Shown: positions 37,429 through 49,175 of the stretch, piece by piece
Layout: each line of letters starts with the position of its first letter
Position numbering within the stretch: position 1 is the first letter of the stretch
NCBI RefSeq assembly: GCF_018873765.1
Contig: NC_057923.1
Coordinates: forward strand, 9,250,413 to 9,314,412
Source of the DNA: Telopea speciosissima
Lineage: Eukaryota > Streptophyta > Magnoliopsida > Proteales > Proteaceae
Length of the DNA: 64,000 nt
Reading direction: 5' to 3'
The notes under the pieces: generated by a model
The model's input: only the letters and a program-made list of their open reading frames with translations
The model's database searches: none
Told to the model about the DNA's origin: nothing
Translations under genes and position numbers: made by a program

Positions 37429-39945
37429 GGAAAAATTACATTTGTCTCCCCTGTACTTTGCCCTAATTGCACATTTCTCCTCTTAATTTTCCAACCTTAC
37501 ATTTTGGCCCCTTATAGCTAACGGTGTTAGGATTCTGTTAGTTAATGGTTTGAAAAGACAATATTACCCTTTAATAATAAATTAAAACTGCATTTCCAAT
37601 TCTACCCTTCTCATCATCTTCAACCTAAAATACTCATATCTTTCTTACTCCATTGCCAGCACCACCACTGCCGCCGTCGCCTCCTCCTCCACCGTGAACA
37701 AATAAGAAGAGATTAGAGGAGAAAGAAGGGATATCGATTGGTAAAAGATCACTGAAGGTTGCTGCTGGAAGGACTAAAACATTAGAAACCGAACCGCCGC
37801 TGCAACCTCCGTCCTGCTCACATAAAAAAAACAAAACCTGTGGACCTCTGGTTCTGCCCACGTTTTATATTTATGTCTTTCATCTAAATCATCTTCCTGA
37901 TAATTGCCAGAGAAAATAAGAAAGAAGAAGAAACAGAGAGGCAGAAGGAGCCCTTTGGTTTCTCCTGACCAGAGGGCAATCGATTCCGGGAAGGAGAGAC
38001 TAGAGAGAGAGAGAGAGAGAGAGATTAAGGGGAGAGATTCTGTATTTAAATTTTCCTTTTGTTTTATTTGTTTATCAACTTTTGAATTTTTATCTGTTAA
38101 TAGATGAGATAAGATGAAAGATCTGATTATTTTCTTTCTGCTTCTTATTGCAGTGCTTTTATGTCTTTCATTCTTGGATTCTAACAGGCATTTTCGTTGT
38201 TTGTTTCCCTTCTCACCCAAATAGCACGAAAGATTCACTTCCACCAACATAATTGGTAGTTTTTTTATCACTCTTTTCAATGGAATTTTTGTTTCCTTTA
38301 CTGCTGGTAATTCATAAATCCAGGCATTTTCAAGGTGTACAGAAACCACACACAAACAGAGCATACCTTGTAGCAGAGAACCCAGATGAGATTTTAGTTC
38401 TACAAGTTACTTTTTGCTACAATTTGGTGAAAAAGTGGGAGAATGGTCACAAGAAGTAAGGCATGCATTTCTTTTGGATGAAGGGATCATTAAGGCCCAC
38501 CCATGTCTTCCATAACAGCCTAACTGTCTCCCTAACTGCTACCTTCTCATCATTCAATTCATCTTCTTCGGTCCCATTTCTCTCTCTCTCTCCCTCTCTC
38601 CTTCATCCTTCTCTTCCTGCTAACTACATTGAAGAAGAAGAAGAAAGATTACTTCTTTCATCACCAAAAGATGAAATGGGGAAGAAAGAAATCCATTATC
38701 AACAACAACAACAACAGCAACAACTACCACTCTGCATCCTCTCGCCCCTCCTTGCTCTCTCAAGTCTTTCCCATCACTTGGATTTCAAAATTCAAGCAAA
38801 TGGGCATCAAATCCGAACCCAAACATTCTAAAACTGAAGAATCACCGAATTTTACTAATATGGTCTCCGACATTAGGAAAAACAGAGGTTCTCCAGCGAG
38901 TGTGAAATGTGAAGATCACGAATTTGAAACAGAAACACCTCCAAAGAAAATTATAAGGGATTCGGAACTGATAAACAGAAAATCTAGGAAGTCAGGTGGA
39001 AGAATTACAGAGAAATAGCAGTTCTTATCGGAAATAGAATCAGTTGAAGAGAATCAGCAGAGTTTAATGGGTTTGAACCCAATTGAAACGATTCAAACGA
39101 CCGTGGACCAGAATTACAGTTCAAGGCAATCTCTTTACATTTCTTCTCATGCGAGGAAGAGCAATCAGGAGAGAAATTCTCCGGATTCAGAAACAACCCA
39201 TCAATTGGGTCGGATTCAGAATAGAAGAAAGCAAAAGACTTGAAGATTGAGTTCTCGTTTAGATATGAAAAACCGAGAAAATCTGTGTGCGTCAATGGAG
39301 AATTACAGAGGAGAACAAAACAGAGTAGCAAAGTTAAAGTGTGTTCTCCAAGAACTCCTTCGAAGAGAGAGGTCTGCAAAATAAAGAGAACCGTCTGGAA
39401 TGAAGAAAAGTTGGTGAAATTGGGCCCTGAAGGTGGGAATGGGTTTCGATAGCAGAAGAAGAAGAAGAAATTAAGCAACACAGAGGATGACTAGAGACAA
39501 CCAATTGATATTAGAAGAAGAAGAAGTAATTAAGAACAACTGCATGTGTGTGTTCTCCGCGCCTTTCTTCTCTAGCCGCAGAGCATAAGAGTAGGGGGCA
39601 TATCGCGGGCGATTTCACGGTTCAGAGGTTTTTTTTTTTTTGGTAGAAACGGTTCAGAGGTTGAAGATGAAGTTGGAGATAAAAAGAAATGGCAAGTCAT
39701 TCTCCCATCTTATTTTCGTTTTTTATCACAAGGGTAAATGAGTCATCTCACAGTGACCTAGGGTTAGTTTGGGCATTATAAAAGACTAACTACGACATAT
39801 CAGCACTTAACAGACAAATATTAACGGCAGGGGAGGTCTTAGTAAACTTTCAGAAATTATAAGGGAATCGTATAAAAGGTGAGAAAATCAAGAAGAAGAA
39901 CGTGTAATTAAGACAAAGCACAGGGGAGGTAGATGTAATTTTCCC
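37429..39945. mobile_element. Pack-MULE (non-autonomous Mutator-like element)
   Basis: A 2517-bp element with perfect 9-bp target duplications TTTTTTAAT at 37420-37428 and 39946-39954. The ends are inverted: left GGAAAAATTACAT, and right ATGTAATTTTCCC, whose complement is GGGAAAATTACAT. Similarity of the arms continues for about 60 bp at roughly 80% (shared CTCCCCTGTRCTTTG). A 9-bp duplication and long terminal inverted repeats define the Mutator superfamily. There is no transposase; instead the interior carries a host-gene fragment (OVATE family, 38671-39452) and GA-rich leader-like sequence. It lies about 315 bp upstream of the BIR-like gene start. Confidence 0.87.
38671..39452 (+). pseudogene. 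OVATE-family (OFP5-like) gene fragment captured in the MULE
   Basis: The frame from ATG 38671 begins MKWGRKKS and continues with an Asn-rich tract and SLLSQVFPITWISKFKQM, the N-terminal signature of the OFP5-like clade. It hits a stop at 39016-39018, then the same frame continues (FLSEIESVEENQQS) to a second break near 39235-39245, where the reading shifts. The next frame gives KVKVCSPRTPSKREVCKIK at about 39331-39387, the block that in OFP5-type proteins precedes the linker to the OVATE domain. The C-terminal OVATE repression domain itself is absent. OFPs are plant transcriptional repressors that bind TALE homeodomain proteins; this copy should be inactive. Identification is by motif memory, without alignment. 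Confidence 0.7.
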
Positions 39946-39954
39946 TTTTTTAAT

Positions 39955-40126
39955 TAAATCATCTTTATCACCTAATTTGATTGAATCTCTCTACACATGT
40001 TTTTGGGTTAAAGAATAGACATTAGTAATATTCAATTAATCTTGTATAAACAAAGATTAATGATATTATAATGATCATTAATAATAAAAAAATATTCTAT
40101 TTATGCAAGAATAGAGAGGTTCCCGT
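39955..40126. other. AT-rich spacer
   Basis: Nothing recognised between the Pack-MULE and the SINE remnant. Confidence 0.4.
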
Positions 40127-40236
40127 CAATGTGGGGTTTGAGAGGACATAATGTATGTAACCTTATCCCTGCTTCGTGAAGAGGTTATTTTCTAACTTGA
40201 AATCGCAATCACTAGGTATTATAGAGATTTTTATGT
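40127..40236 (-). mobile_element. Au-like SINE remnant, diverged
   Basis: GACATAATGTATGTAACCTT, then CTGCTTCGTGAAGAGG, then CTTGAAATCGCAATCAC follow the order of an antisense Au-like SINE and parallel the better copy at 43437-43588. Ends uncertain. Confidence 0.45.
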
Positions 40237-43200
40237 AAGAAGTCTTCTCCTTAAATTTTTTTTTTGCCTGCTAAACACTTCGAAAACTGGTCATCGGTTG
40301 AGTCAATTTCAAGTTGACAGAAACTTATTTATATTGAATCCTAAGATATGTTTTCTCAATCACAATGCGTAAGTTGAATTGGTTTTGTATGGTTTAAAAA
40401 TTAAGTAGTGTTAGTTATGCTATTTTTCAATGAAATTGTTATAAAGAAGAACCTTGTTGTGTGGATTCCTTTACACGCTTTCTCACAAACTATCAAAGGG
40501 CTACAGTCTTTCTCATTGTCAATTAAAAACCTCCTTAGTGTATAGTTCGAATCCCTCTGCTCCCATTAACCCCAAATTCACATGAGATCTTCTTTCAAAA
40601 CTTGAAATCGATCATTCTAAATTAGATTGATGAAATCAGTTGGAATAGACTAAAAACCTACATATTAGAATCAAGAAGAAGAAGCAAAAAATCAATCTAA
40701 TACATAATCGACTTGGAAGAAGCAAAAGTTTTTTATGAATATATATATATATATATATATTGAGTTTTTAGTTCTGTTAACTTGACGATTTTGCAATAAA
40801 AGGTAAGTTCAATTCATTGATTGTCTGCAATTTTACTACTTTAAAGAAGGAAACAATGGTTAAAAAAAAATTTTGAAAATTAAATATGACTAATGGCTTA
40901 TTCAAAAAAAGGTTTCCAGAAATCAAATGGATTGAGGACGAGGGTTGGCCAATTCCGATTCGAATCGATCAATTCACTCGGTCTAACCCTAATTCCTCAA
41001 ACTATGATAAAGTCTTTTTCGGTACCATACTTTGAAGCTACCATGATAAGGAAAGTAGGTAACATAAACTTTAGTAAGAGGATTACTTTAATTTTTAAAT
41101 TAAGAAAGATCGTTAGATTGGCTTTTCTACATTTAATTGGAACTTTCTATTTCATAGTTATCTCCTTTTGTTATTGTCATTTTCTTTAAGATGTTTTTTT
41201 GTATAGAAACTATAAATACTACAAAGGAGAGGGATGCTTCATGCTAGTATTGGAATTATGGGAGAGCGTTCTTTGTGGGGGAGTATAGGGACCATACATG
41301 TACGATAGCCAATTAGAGTACGCGCACTAGCATCTCAATCGGGGGTGGAATTTCCACCTTTCATGGGGGTGGGGCGATCATTTTGCAAGGCATGCCTTCC
41401 CCCCGGGAAGGTCACAACATTGAATTGAAAAAGAGGAGAGAGAAATGTGAACTTATAATTTATTAGTTACAACTTACAAACCCATTATGTTTTTAGGGAT
41501 AAAGTTCCACATAATGTACTATTGCCTTCTCAGTGCCTTAAATAGGATTCTTTTATTGTTTTTTCTCCTTATTCTGACGATCTTGACCATGTGGATGATA
41601 CTATTCTTCGTGCCACCATTAGAATACATGACATCATGAGAAATTCCCCCACTCGGGCTTTGCGGGGAACCCTCTCCCCATATATTTGTTATACTATATT
41701 AGTTCTAAACCAAGTTTTGGTTTTGTTGTCTTATACAAATTTACTAAATTATTCATAACTTTATTTTTATAGTAGCAATATTATAATTTTGCTTTTACTG
41801 ATTCTTTTATTTTCTAATTCCTCTAACAGTCAATGATTCAATATTCCTAAATTAGCCCTAGGGGATATTAAATTATCGTATTAACTTCATAGTATTGGAT
41901 TTCATTTTGTGAAAGCTCATCACCTGAATTATGAATGAAAAAGAATTTCAAATGAAAAGAAATTTTGATCACAACATCATTACTCTTGAACACATTAAAT
42001 AAACATAATTTGTAGCAAATACTGACATGTTAGATTCTTAGGAGTAGTGTAGATATATATAGGGATTTTCTTATTGACACTCCTCAAGGTGTCAAATTAT
42101 TTATAACTTATTACAAAAAATATATATATAATTTATAACGTTAATTTTTTACCCTTTAGGTATAATACCCAATTTTTTCGAATGAAGTTGATAGAGTCAT
42201 TTCACAAAGATCTTTGTCCCCCTCCAGTTCCTTGCCTTGTCCAGTTCCATCAGTGCTTCTAATGAGGGAGGGTACAATGACCACCCTACTCCTGCCCAAT
42301 TGGGGCCCACCCCCCCTTATTACAGGTACTGGGGGAACTGGGCTGAGCAAGGAACTAGAGGTGATAATTATCCTCATTTCACATGCCTATTCGAAAATGT
42401 TCATCATAATGACATAATAATATGTTACTTTCAAATTATTTTTGAAAACCCTAATAGACTCAAAACTTCAAGAACTTTAAAGAATAAATCAAGGGGCAAA
42501 TAAAAAAAGGTATTAAGTTCTAAATACACTTATAGGGGTTTCATACGGACACTTTTGTCCATGGCCATGAGAGAGAGAGAGAAATTTGAGGAAAGTGAAC
42601 CTTATGTGGGACAGATAGAAATGCCAAACAGCAAAGATTGGTGTACCCACAAAGCCAAATCAAATCAGTACATAAGGCACTACAGAAGAATCTTGAATAA
42701 TCACACTCCATTTCCTGAATTAAGCAACGTATATACAATGAATTTGATACAAAATACAAGTAAAATATGATTACTTGTACTACTAATTTAATTAGCTTAA
42801 GATTACTGATTAGCCATAGAAGTGACTGGAAGTAAAATATGATTACTTGTACTAATAATTTAATTAGCTTGTGATTACTGATTAGCCACCGAGGTGACTA
42901 GAAGAAGCTCACGAATCTATTCTCTACTTTCTTTGTGGGCTGGATATTCAAAAGGAAATGGCACAAAGTCTCCTCCTTTTCCTGTTTTTCTTGAATGGAA
43001 GTCCCATCTTAGCACTTAGTAGAATAAAGATTTTGAGAGACTTTAGAGAAAGAAAGGAACCTTCCATTTATTATTGAGACTGTCTCTTAGTTTCAAGGTT
43101 GCATCATCTGATGTATGAGTATATGCTTAGTAGATGAAACCTGAACCAAGTTAATATAATTGTTCATGTTTAATTATTCTCTTAATTTTAGGTTTATCTA

Positions 43201-43436
43201 ATTCTAATTGTTAAAATCCTGATTCTCCACTGGATCAGATGTTTTCATGTTGGTCTATGAGAATCTAGGGGAGATCACTCACAGTCTCACAAAGGTTCCA
43301 ATTTGGGGTGACCATTGTTTGTTGACCTGACCCGACCTGACCCAACCCGCCAAATCACTATATCACTACTTGAGAAACCATTCTAGGGTTCAAATTATTA
43401 ATATCTGCTATAGGTCATGAGCAGTTCTTTGGCTAA
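40237..43436. other. AT-rich intergenic region
   Basis: About 3.2 kb without a recognised gene. It includes an (AT)n run at 40740-40760, a GC-richer repeat-like patch at 41330-41420, an inverted repeat at 42225-42362, and a 63-bp-offset duplication of AAGTAAAATATGATTACTTGTACT (two copies, 42758-42900). Confidence 0.45.
42225..42362. repeat. Imperfect inverted repeat (MITE-like)
   Basis: CCAGTTCCTTGCCTTGTCCA on the left pairs with GGGCTGAGCAAGGAACT on the right, and more loosely with TTCGAAT-type flanks outside. No target duplication was established. Confidence 0.45.
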
Positions 43437-43588
43437 TTGACTAGCCTAATTCTATGTCGGGGGTTTGGGGAGGGTTATAATGTACATAGCCTTACCTCCG
43501 CTTCAGGAGAGAGACTATTTTCATACTCGAACCCGCGACCACTATATCGCAATAGAGCAATCCATTACCCCGAGGACTGCCCTCTAAT
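43437..43588 (-). mobile_element. Au-like tRNA-derived SINE, antisense
   Basis: Read on the minus strand: a head with GGTAATGGATTGCTCTATTG (box-A region), GGTCGCGGGTTCGAGTA (box B), then GTAAGGCTATGTACATTATA and CCCTCCCCAAACCCCCGACA. This order is diagnostic of the Au SINE family. Target duplications not resolved. Confidence 0.7.
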
Positions 43589-44928
43589 GGGTTCTCTCAC
43601 CAATCTATTGTCATAATTACCTCCAAATGAAGGGACTCCCGTATGATCGTAGCTTAATTAAAACTCAGTCCAAGAGTCTATATACTTCTAGTCGGACTAA
43701 GTTTCCCTCCATCCATAGAGGATAGTTCACCCACCATCCTATGGTTCACAAAACCCTTTCTAGGATTTTTGTATGTTTCAAAATACCCTCCCAATACCCT
43801 TTCCAACCCTCTCCCACCCTGCGGTAAATGGGATCCCATTCACCGTGGGTGGAAGGAAACTTGGTCATTTCTAACCAAGCTAATAAACAAATAGACCAAC
43901 TTTTTCTTTTACCATGTGGTAAAGAGAATCTCTTCGATCTAATGGTTTGATTAGCATGAGAAAGGTATTTCAAAACCCATACAGTTCGGGTGAGAGTTAA
44001 TGATGACACAAATGTCGAATCACATCATCGACGGTGATGGAATTCTTATTTTTCTACGGTAAAGAGAACCTTAATCCTAAAAGAGATCTATTCTGAATTT
44101 TGTTTTACTGTAATATAAAGAAAAGGGGGGGGGGGGAGATCGCTACCAGACTACATGGCCCCTAGGGGTGCAAGTTTGGCTTTGATAGCCTGAGCCCACC
44201 TTGGCCTGCCCTGAGCCCGAACAGGGCCTGGGTTGAGATACCTTGGCTCTAAGGGTGGGTCAAGGTTGGGAATTTCCACCCTTGAGTCAGAACCGGGCCA
44301 GATCAAGGTTGAGGCCTCGAGCTGAGCCCGGCCCAGCCCAACTCTGTCTTCTTTTTCCTATTCTTTTGTCTTTCTTTTTTTCTTCTTCATCTTTTTTTGG
44401 CCCTGAGTATCAAATTACATGACCCCTGCATTAGCATAGGATCAATGAGATAACACGTAGGGACGTCAACATGGATGAGATTTTTTATTTAAAAAAAACA
44501 GAACAATAATTTCACGCGCTTATATATCTAGGCACACAGGCCAAGGTAGGCTCCACGCATCCTGATCTTTTTCAAAAAAAGGGAAGAGAAAATAATATAC
44601 ATTTTGAGCTTCTGTACCCGACCCGGCTCAGACCTTTGCTTCAAATGGCAGCCATATGTCGGCTACTTGGGGGGTATAGATTCTTTCAAACCCTCACGAT
44701 TGAAAAAAGAAGGAAGAAGACTTGGACTACATTATTGCATGGACCAGAGAGTCACATCTAAGAAAGAGAAGTATTAAAACAGTACTACTGGATCTACCTT
44801 TTGCTGTAAAATCGAAATAAAAAAATAAAAAAAAAAACCCTCATGAGCCAAAGAGAAGATACCAAACTGAAATTTAAAAAATCCAATCTTCCACCCTCTG
44901 TTTACTTGAAGAACAAGAATTGTGACTT
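43589..44928. other. Intergenic region with a hAT-like left end
   Basis: CTAGGGGTGCAAGTTTGGC at 44164 resembles a hAT-like left end and is followed by GGCCC-rich sequence, but no matching right end was found. The rest is AT-rich without a gene. Confidence 0.35.
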
Positions 44929-44941
44929 ATTTAAATACCCA
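44929..44941 (+). promoter_or_regulatory. Possible TATA box of the small Pro/Ala-rich gene
   Basis: TATTTAAATA lies about 65 bp before the ATG at 44996, a suitable distance if the leader is short. By eye only. Confidence 0.3.
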
Positions 44942-44995
44942 TCTCATCAGTTAATCTACAAAACTTGATATCAGTTCTTTAGTGTGAGCAGAGCA

Positions 44996-45388
44996 ATGAC
45001 CAACGAAGCTAGCTATGGAAAGAACAAGTCCCTCTGGGAGAAATCCATGAAATTGGTCATTAACATCACCAAGGTATCAGCACTAACTCTTGCAGAGAAG
45101 AGTCTTGGAACAAAACCAGCACTATTACCACCACCACCACCACCTCCTGCTGCTGCTGCTGCTGCCACAGTCTCAATTCCTGAAAGCAGAAGGTCACAAG
45201 AACCTGAGAGTATTTCAAAGCCTTCTTCATTTTTGATGGAGTTACCTGAGGAGATTTATGTGATCCGTGAAGAAGGAACTACTAATGTTGATGGAAAAGC
45301 TTCAGATTATATCAAATGGTTTCATGAAAGGATAAAAAATGATTCAATTGATGCATCAAATCTGCAGTCTCCAGTCACAGTGAAGTAA
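44996..45388 (+). CDS. Small Pro/Ala-rich protein of unknown function (130 aa)
   Basis: A single exon of 130 codons. The frame is open upstream as far as a GTG at 44984, but the first ATG is at 44996 (MTNEASYGKNKSLWEKSMKL). Seen in the protein: a basic/hydrophobic N-terminal helix-like part (about 10-40), a run of seven Pro followed by six Ala (about 45-57), an acidic middle (MELPEEIYVIREE), and a C-terminal ASDYIKWFHERIKND segment. That last segment loosely recalls the short C-terminal box of plant DUF761 proteins, but the match is too weak to assign. Codon use, a TATA-like element and the lack of transposon neighbours on either side support a real gene. No signal peptide or membrane segment is obvious. 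Confidence 0.65.
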   Translation: MTNEASYGKNKSLWEKSMKLVINITKVSALTLAEKSLGTKPALLPPPPPPPAAAAAATVSIPESRRSQEPESISKPSSFLMELPEEIYVIREEGTTNVDGKASDYIKWFHERIKNDSIDASNLQSPVTVK

Positions 45389-46490
45389 TAGCTTTTATTT
45401 TGTGTTTGCTTGAAGAACTTCCCTTTGTTCTTTAACAGATTTAAGGATTCTAGCTATTTTGAATTATGGGTTTTCATTAGTGTCTTCTTCTTTACTGTTG
45501 GTTAACTTTATTCCTTAAAGATCAGATTAAAAAAAAAAAAAAAAAAAAACAGAGGATAATGGTTGGTCTAGAAATAGTAGAGCTCATGTGGTGTTGCTTT
45601 GGGTAATGGGTAGTCTCTCGCTCTCTCTCTCTCTCTCTCTCCCTTCTGTATATATATTCTTTCTTTAACTTATCCCTTTCTTTTGTTAGGCAATCATGTG
45701 AAGATCAAGTGTCTGTTATTGTTAAGCTTTTGTATGTATCTTGTCTGCTTATAATGTGAGCCACTAAGGAAAGCTGTTTCTGTCTTTTTTTTTTTTTTTG
45801 GGTCTCTGGAGTGAAATAGTACTTCACAGTAATGGGAGCCAAAGATTTCATGAATGAAATCTAGTCATTTTTCTCAGCTCAAATTTGAAGCATAGAAAAT
45901 TCCTTTTAATTGCATGGCTACATGATTCAATAATTTGTGTTACATATACAGACGATATGGCAATTCTTTCTTTTTTGGATTTGGAGAAAAATGGATTGAA
46001 TTAATCACATGTCAAATTTCATTATAGCTTAATTTAATCAAATATCTTTCTTAAATATCTATGGTATTTTGATTGTTGATCACTATTATGCATTCTTTCA
46101 TAGTTTTGGATTTTCAAAGTTTTATTATCACTTTAAAAAAAAATCAAATTTAATTAAAATTTAATATTTTGGGGTCCTCGGGGTGTCAGGCTCCGTGATC
46201 CTTGGCCATCGTTTTGCCCCCCTCTTATGTTTAGATGCAAACACCACGCAACCTATAAGAATTTTTTTTTCGAACTTAATATATGAGGGGACCAATGAGT
46301 CTTCCAGTGAACAAATTCGGGCCCCACTAATCTGTCCTTTTTTTTTTATTTGTGTTGGGTAAATCAAAAATCAGATCCCAAGATGTGGCTACAAGTCTAG
46401 AACCAAGCTAACGCCCTTACCAACTGGCACAACTGGTACTTCCATGTTGAACTAAGAATTGGTTGGCTTAATTTTTCCTTGGTCAAATGT
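45389..46490. other. 3' flank of the small gene and AT-rich spacer
   Basis: An A run at about 45529-45550, a CT microsatellite at about 45616-45640 and a T run near 45787. No gene recognised. Confidence 0.4.
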
Positions 46491-46496
46491 TTTCTG

Positions 46497-46601
46497 TGCA
46501 ATAGCGCAGGTTACACCCAGACAAATAAGGGTGGACAAAATGATCAACCTACCCCCTTGAATGGGCAGCCCATGGGTCTGGGCGTAGCCTGCGCTATTGC
46601 A
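46497..46601. repeat. Palindromic MITE-like hairpin
   Basis: Left arm 46497-46522 (TGCAATAGCGCAGG...) and right arm 46576-46601 (...CCTGCGCTATTGCA) are inverted with 24 of 26 matches, around a 53-bp loop. A related half-sequence, GTGTCTGGGCGCAGCCTGCG, is at 60649-60668, so it belongs to a dispersed family. Confidence 0.75.
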
Positions 46602-46732
46602 AGAGAACTTCCGCCCTTTTCCATTTCTAAATGATTTTGAATTTGTCATTTGGACGTCAAAGCAAGGGGGAGGAGGAATTTGTCATTTTGGTCAACACAA
46701 AATCGACACTGCTGGCTCCATTTTAGATTAAT

Positions 46733-47501
46733 TAGGGTCTGTTTGGCAATATTTCTATTTTATATAAGTACTTTTTAGTCAGAAGTATATATTTTTGATT
46801 TTGTAATTAAAAAAAGGGTTCTGCAAGTTAGTAACGTGTTTGGTAGAAAAAATAAATTAGAGAAACACTTCTTTCTTCCTCTCATCTTCTCCCCCTCCCC
46901 CGCTTAACACTATAGAGACACACGGAGACCTCCCTCCTGCTTTTCTTCGTTTTTGACTATTAATACTAATTATTAACAATTACTAATAAGAAAACAAGAG
47001 TGGGGGAAAACTTGGCAATTCGGCTCTGCTCTAGCAGTGGCGGGAGCTGGAGCCCAGCCAAAAAAGGGGTGTTTGGGTTATTTCACATGTGGGTTCCCTG
47101 TGAAATGACTAACCCCCCCTGTTTTAACTGGACTGAATCCTTTAGCTCCTGCCACGGCTGAAGGAGAGCTTGATCCAAAACTTGGTGACTGTTTAAGGTT
47201 TCAGGAATCAATGAAACCACTTTACATCTCTGATCCAAAGGGAGAAGAGACGAAAAAAGATTGATGAACGGTTAAGGCTGACAAGTTTTGAATGTGGGGA
47301 AGGGGGGAGGGGAACCCTACCTTTTCTTTTGTTTTTCGAAAAATCAAATTTAAATGTATTTTTTTCAATCAACAATTGTGTTCTTTTAATCCGGTTCACT
47401 GCAAGAACAAAAAAATTGAACTAGTGTTGCCAAACAAATTTTTGTTCCAAAAGTATGGAAGAATGGAAATACTTACAAAGAATGTTATCAAACAGACCCT
47501 A
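46733..47501. mobile_element. hAT-like non-autonomous element (GTTTGG type)
   Basis: Left end TAGGGTCTGTTTGGCAATAT; right end TATCAAACAGACCCTA. The inverted ends agree over TAGGGTCTGTTTG and continue loosely with ATTTCTATT/GTATTTCC. No matching 8-bp duplication remains. No coding content. Confidence 0.5.
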
Positions 47502-47555
47502 AGTTGCAAGTAAGGTAGGGGCTGGGTTTTCTTGGTTGGGTCCACTAGGAAAAAC

Positions 47556-48492
47556 TGTTGGGTAATTGTATTACAATTCCTTACAAATAATTGAAATAAT
47601 ACGAATTGCAATACAATAGATTAAGCAATAGAAATTAGGCTTGACCTTTGGCTGAAATGAGAAGACCAAAGCTTGGATTTGATGTAGAACCACACCCGCA
47701 ACAACTTGAACAAGCTTGAGGTTGAGTCACACTTGTGGTGCTGCCTTTAAGGTAATTGATGCCTCCTACTGCCAAGGAGTGTTCTGCATCACTACCCCAA
47801 GATAAAACAACCTCCAACTAGAAGATGAAGCAGTCCTTCTAGTCCCTTGAAGGAGCCAAGAGCTTCAACACAGCAACCCTCTAACACAATTAGAAGAAAA
47901 GAGAGAGAGAGAGAGAGAATAATACTCTTAGTGATTGCTAAGTATGGGTATGAACATGTATCCAAAGATGTCTCTTACAAAGCAATTGGTTGGGTTTATA
48001 TAGGCCCAAGACCAATCCTTGCACTCCCTTGGAATTCCCAAGAATAATCATCCACTTATGATCAAATTGAAGAATAAGATTTATGGACATGAATATGGAC
48101 ATGAATTGGAGGTTAATTCCAAATTCATGGTCATTCCCCACTAAGGGTCATGAATGACCTTAAAATTCATTCATTCTCCACTAAGACCATAAAGGCCTTA
48201 AAATCCCATAAATGGTCATTCTTCACTAAGGACCATAAAGGCCTTAATACCCCATAAAGGGAGAGACATCACCTATGGCCATGAATTGAGAAATCAATCT
48301 CATTCAATATCCTTAACCCACCTTCCCACTCATGATAGTGACCATGAATAGACTTTAGGGTACCCATAGAATGTTACAACCTTTGAAATTACTTCTTTGA
48401 TCACATGGGTCCCACACCATAACAAAGCAATCAAAATATTTTGAAACTTAAAATAAAATAAAATATATATTAAATATATTTTAAATCTAACA
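47556..48492 (+). mobile_element. Solo LTR (937 bp) with AAAAC target duplication
   Basis: Starts TGTTGGGTAATTG, ends AAATCTAACA, with perfect 5-bp flanks AAAAC (47551-47555 and 48493-48497). A TATA-like TTTATATAGG at about 47993 suggests plus orientation. It contains a (GA)n run (about 47898-47917) and two ACCATAAAGGCCTTAA units about 48 bp apart (48186 and 48234). No protein domains, hence a solo LTR. Confidence 0.8.
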
Positions 48493-48690
48493 AAAACTTC
48501 ATCTTGATAAGTCCTTAATTTTCTTAAGATATATACCACCAACTTTCCATGGGGCAATTGCCTCTAGGTTTCAATAATTTGATCTTCAAATTTGTTTATA
48601 TTGTGTGGGGGAAGGGAGGGGTGTTGTTACAAACCTACTTTTCCAGGATGTAGATAAAATTCGGTAAAATTAAGTTTTGTTTGATAGAGT

Positions 48691-49076
48691 CATAGGGTGC
48701 AAATTTGACCTCGAGAGCCCAAGTCCGTCCTAAGCCAGCCAAGGCATGGGCTGGGTTATGGTTGAGATTTTCAAGCCTAGGGTAGGGTTGGTCGGACTTG
48801 GGTTGAACTCACCCCGGCCTAATCCTTTATATATATAAATTATACATGATAATATCATACATACAGCCCATAAAGAGAGCTAGCTTAGCCTTGCCCAGCC
48901 CTTAAATAATAATAATAAAGGCTACCAGGGTCAATTAGGGTCGGGCTAGGATGGGTTGAGTCCACTATGGCTGGGCTAAGGCTGCGTTAAGAGTTGGGCC
49001 TAAGTTAAGCTAAAGGTACCTAGGGTTGGGTTGGGGTTTTAAAAAACCTAACCCAACCTAGCCAGTTGCAACCCTA
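48691..49076. mobile_element. hAT-like non-autonomous element, 386 bp
   Basis: Left end CATAGGGTGCAAATTTG; right end CAGTTGCAACCCTA (complement TAGGGTTGCAACTG). Flanks are GATAGAGT (48683-48690) and GATAGAGA (49077-49084), 7 of 8 identical, the 8-bp duplication size of hAT elements. The interior is rich in GGGTTGGG/CCCAACC and is non-coding. Confidence 0.65.
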
Positions 49077-49175
49077 GATAGAGATTATTTAATTATTTAT
49101 TTTTTGTGATAAATCTGCACCACTGCCATACCACTTATATTATATTCAAGTAATCTACTCTTAAACCTATGGAGA

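Noticed and set aside
37634-38364. Minus-strand frames within the Pack-MULE (Gly-rich, then CT-rich)
   Set aside because: They could be a second captured gene piece, but no protein family is recognisable and much of the sequence is microsatellite-like.
40540-40565. AGTTCGAATCCCTCTGCTCC, resembling the 3' part of a tRNA
   Set aside because: No acceptor-stem or anticodon-arm partner upstream; probably chance or a tiny tRNA relic.
44164-44340. Possible hAT-like element starting CTAGGGGTGCAAG
   Set aside because: A left end only; no matching right end or 8-bp duplication was seen.
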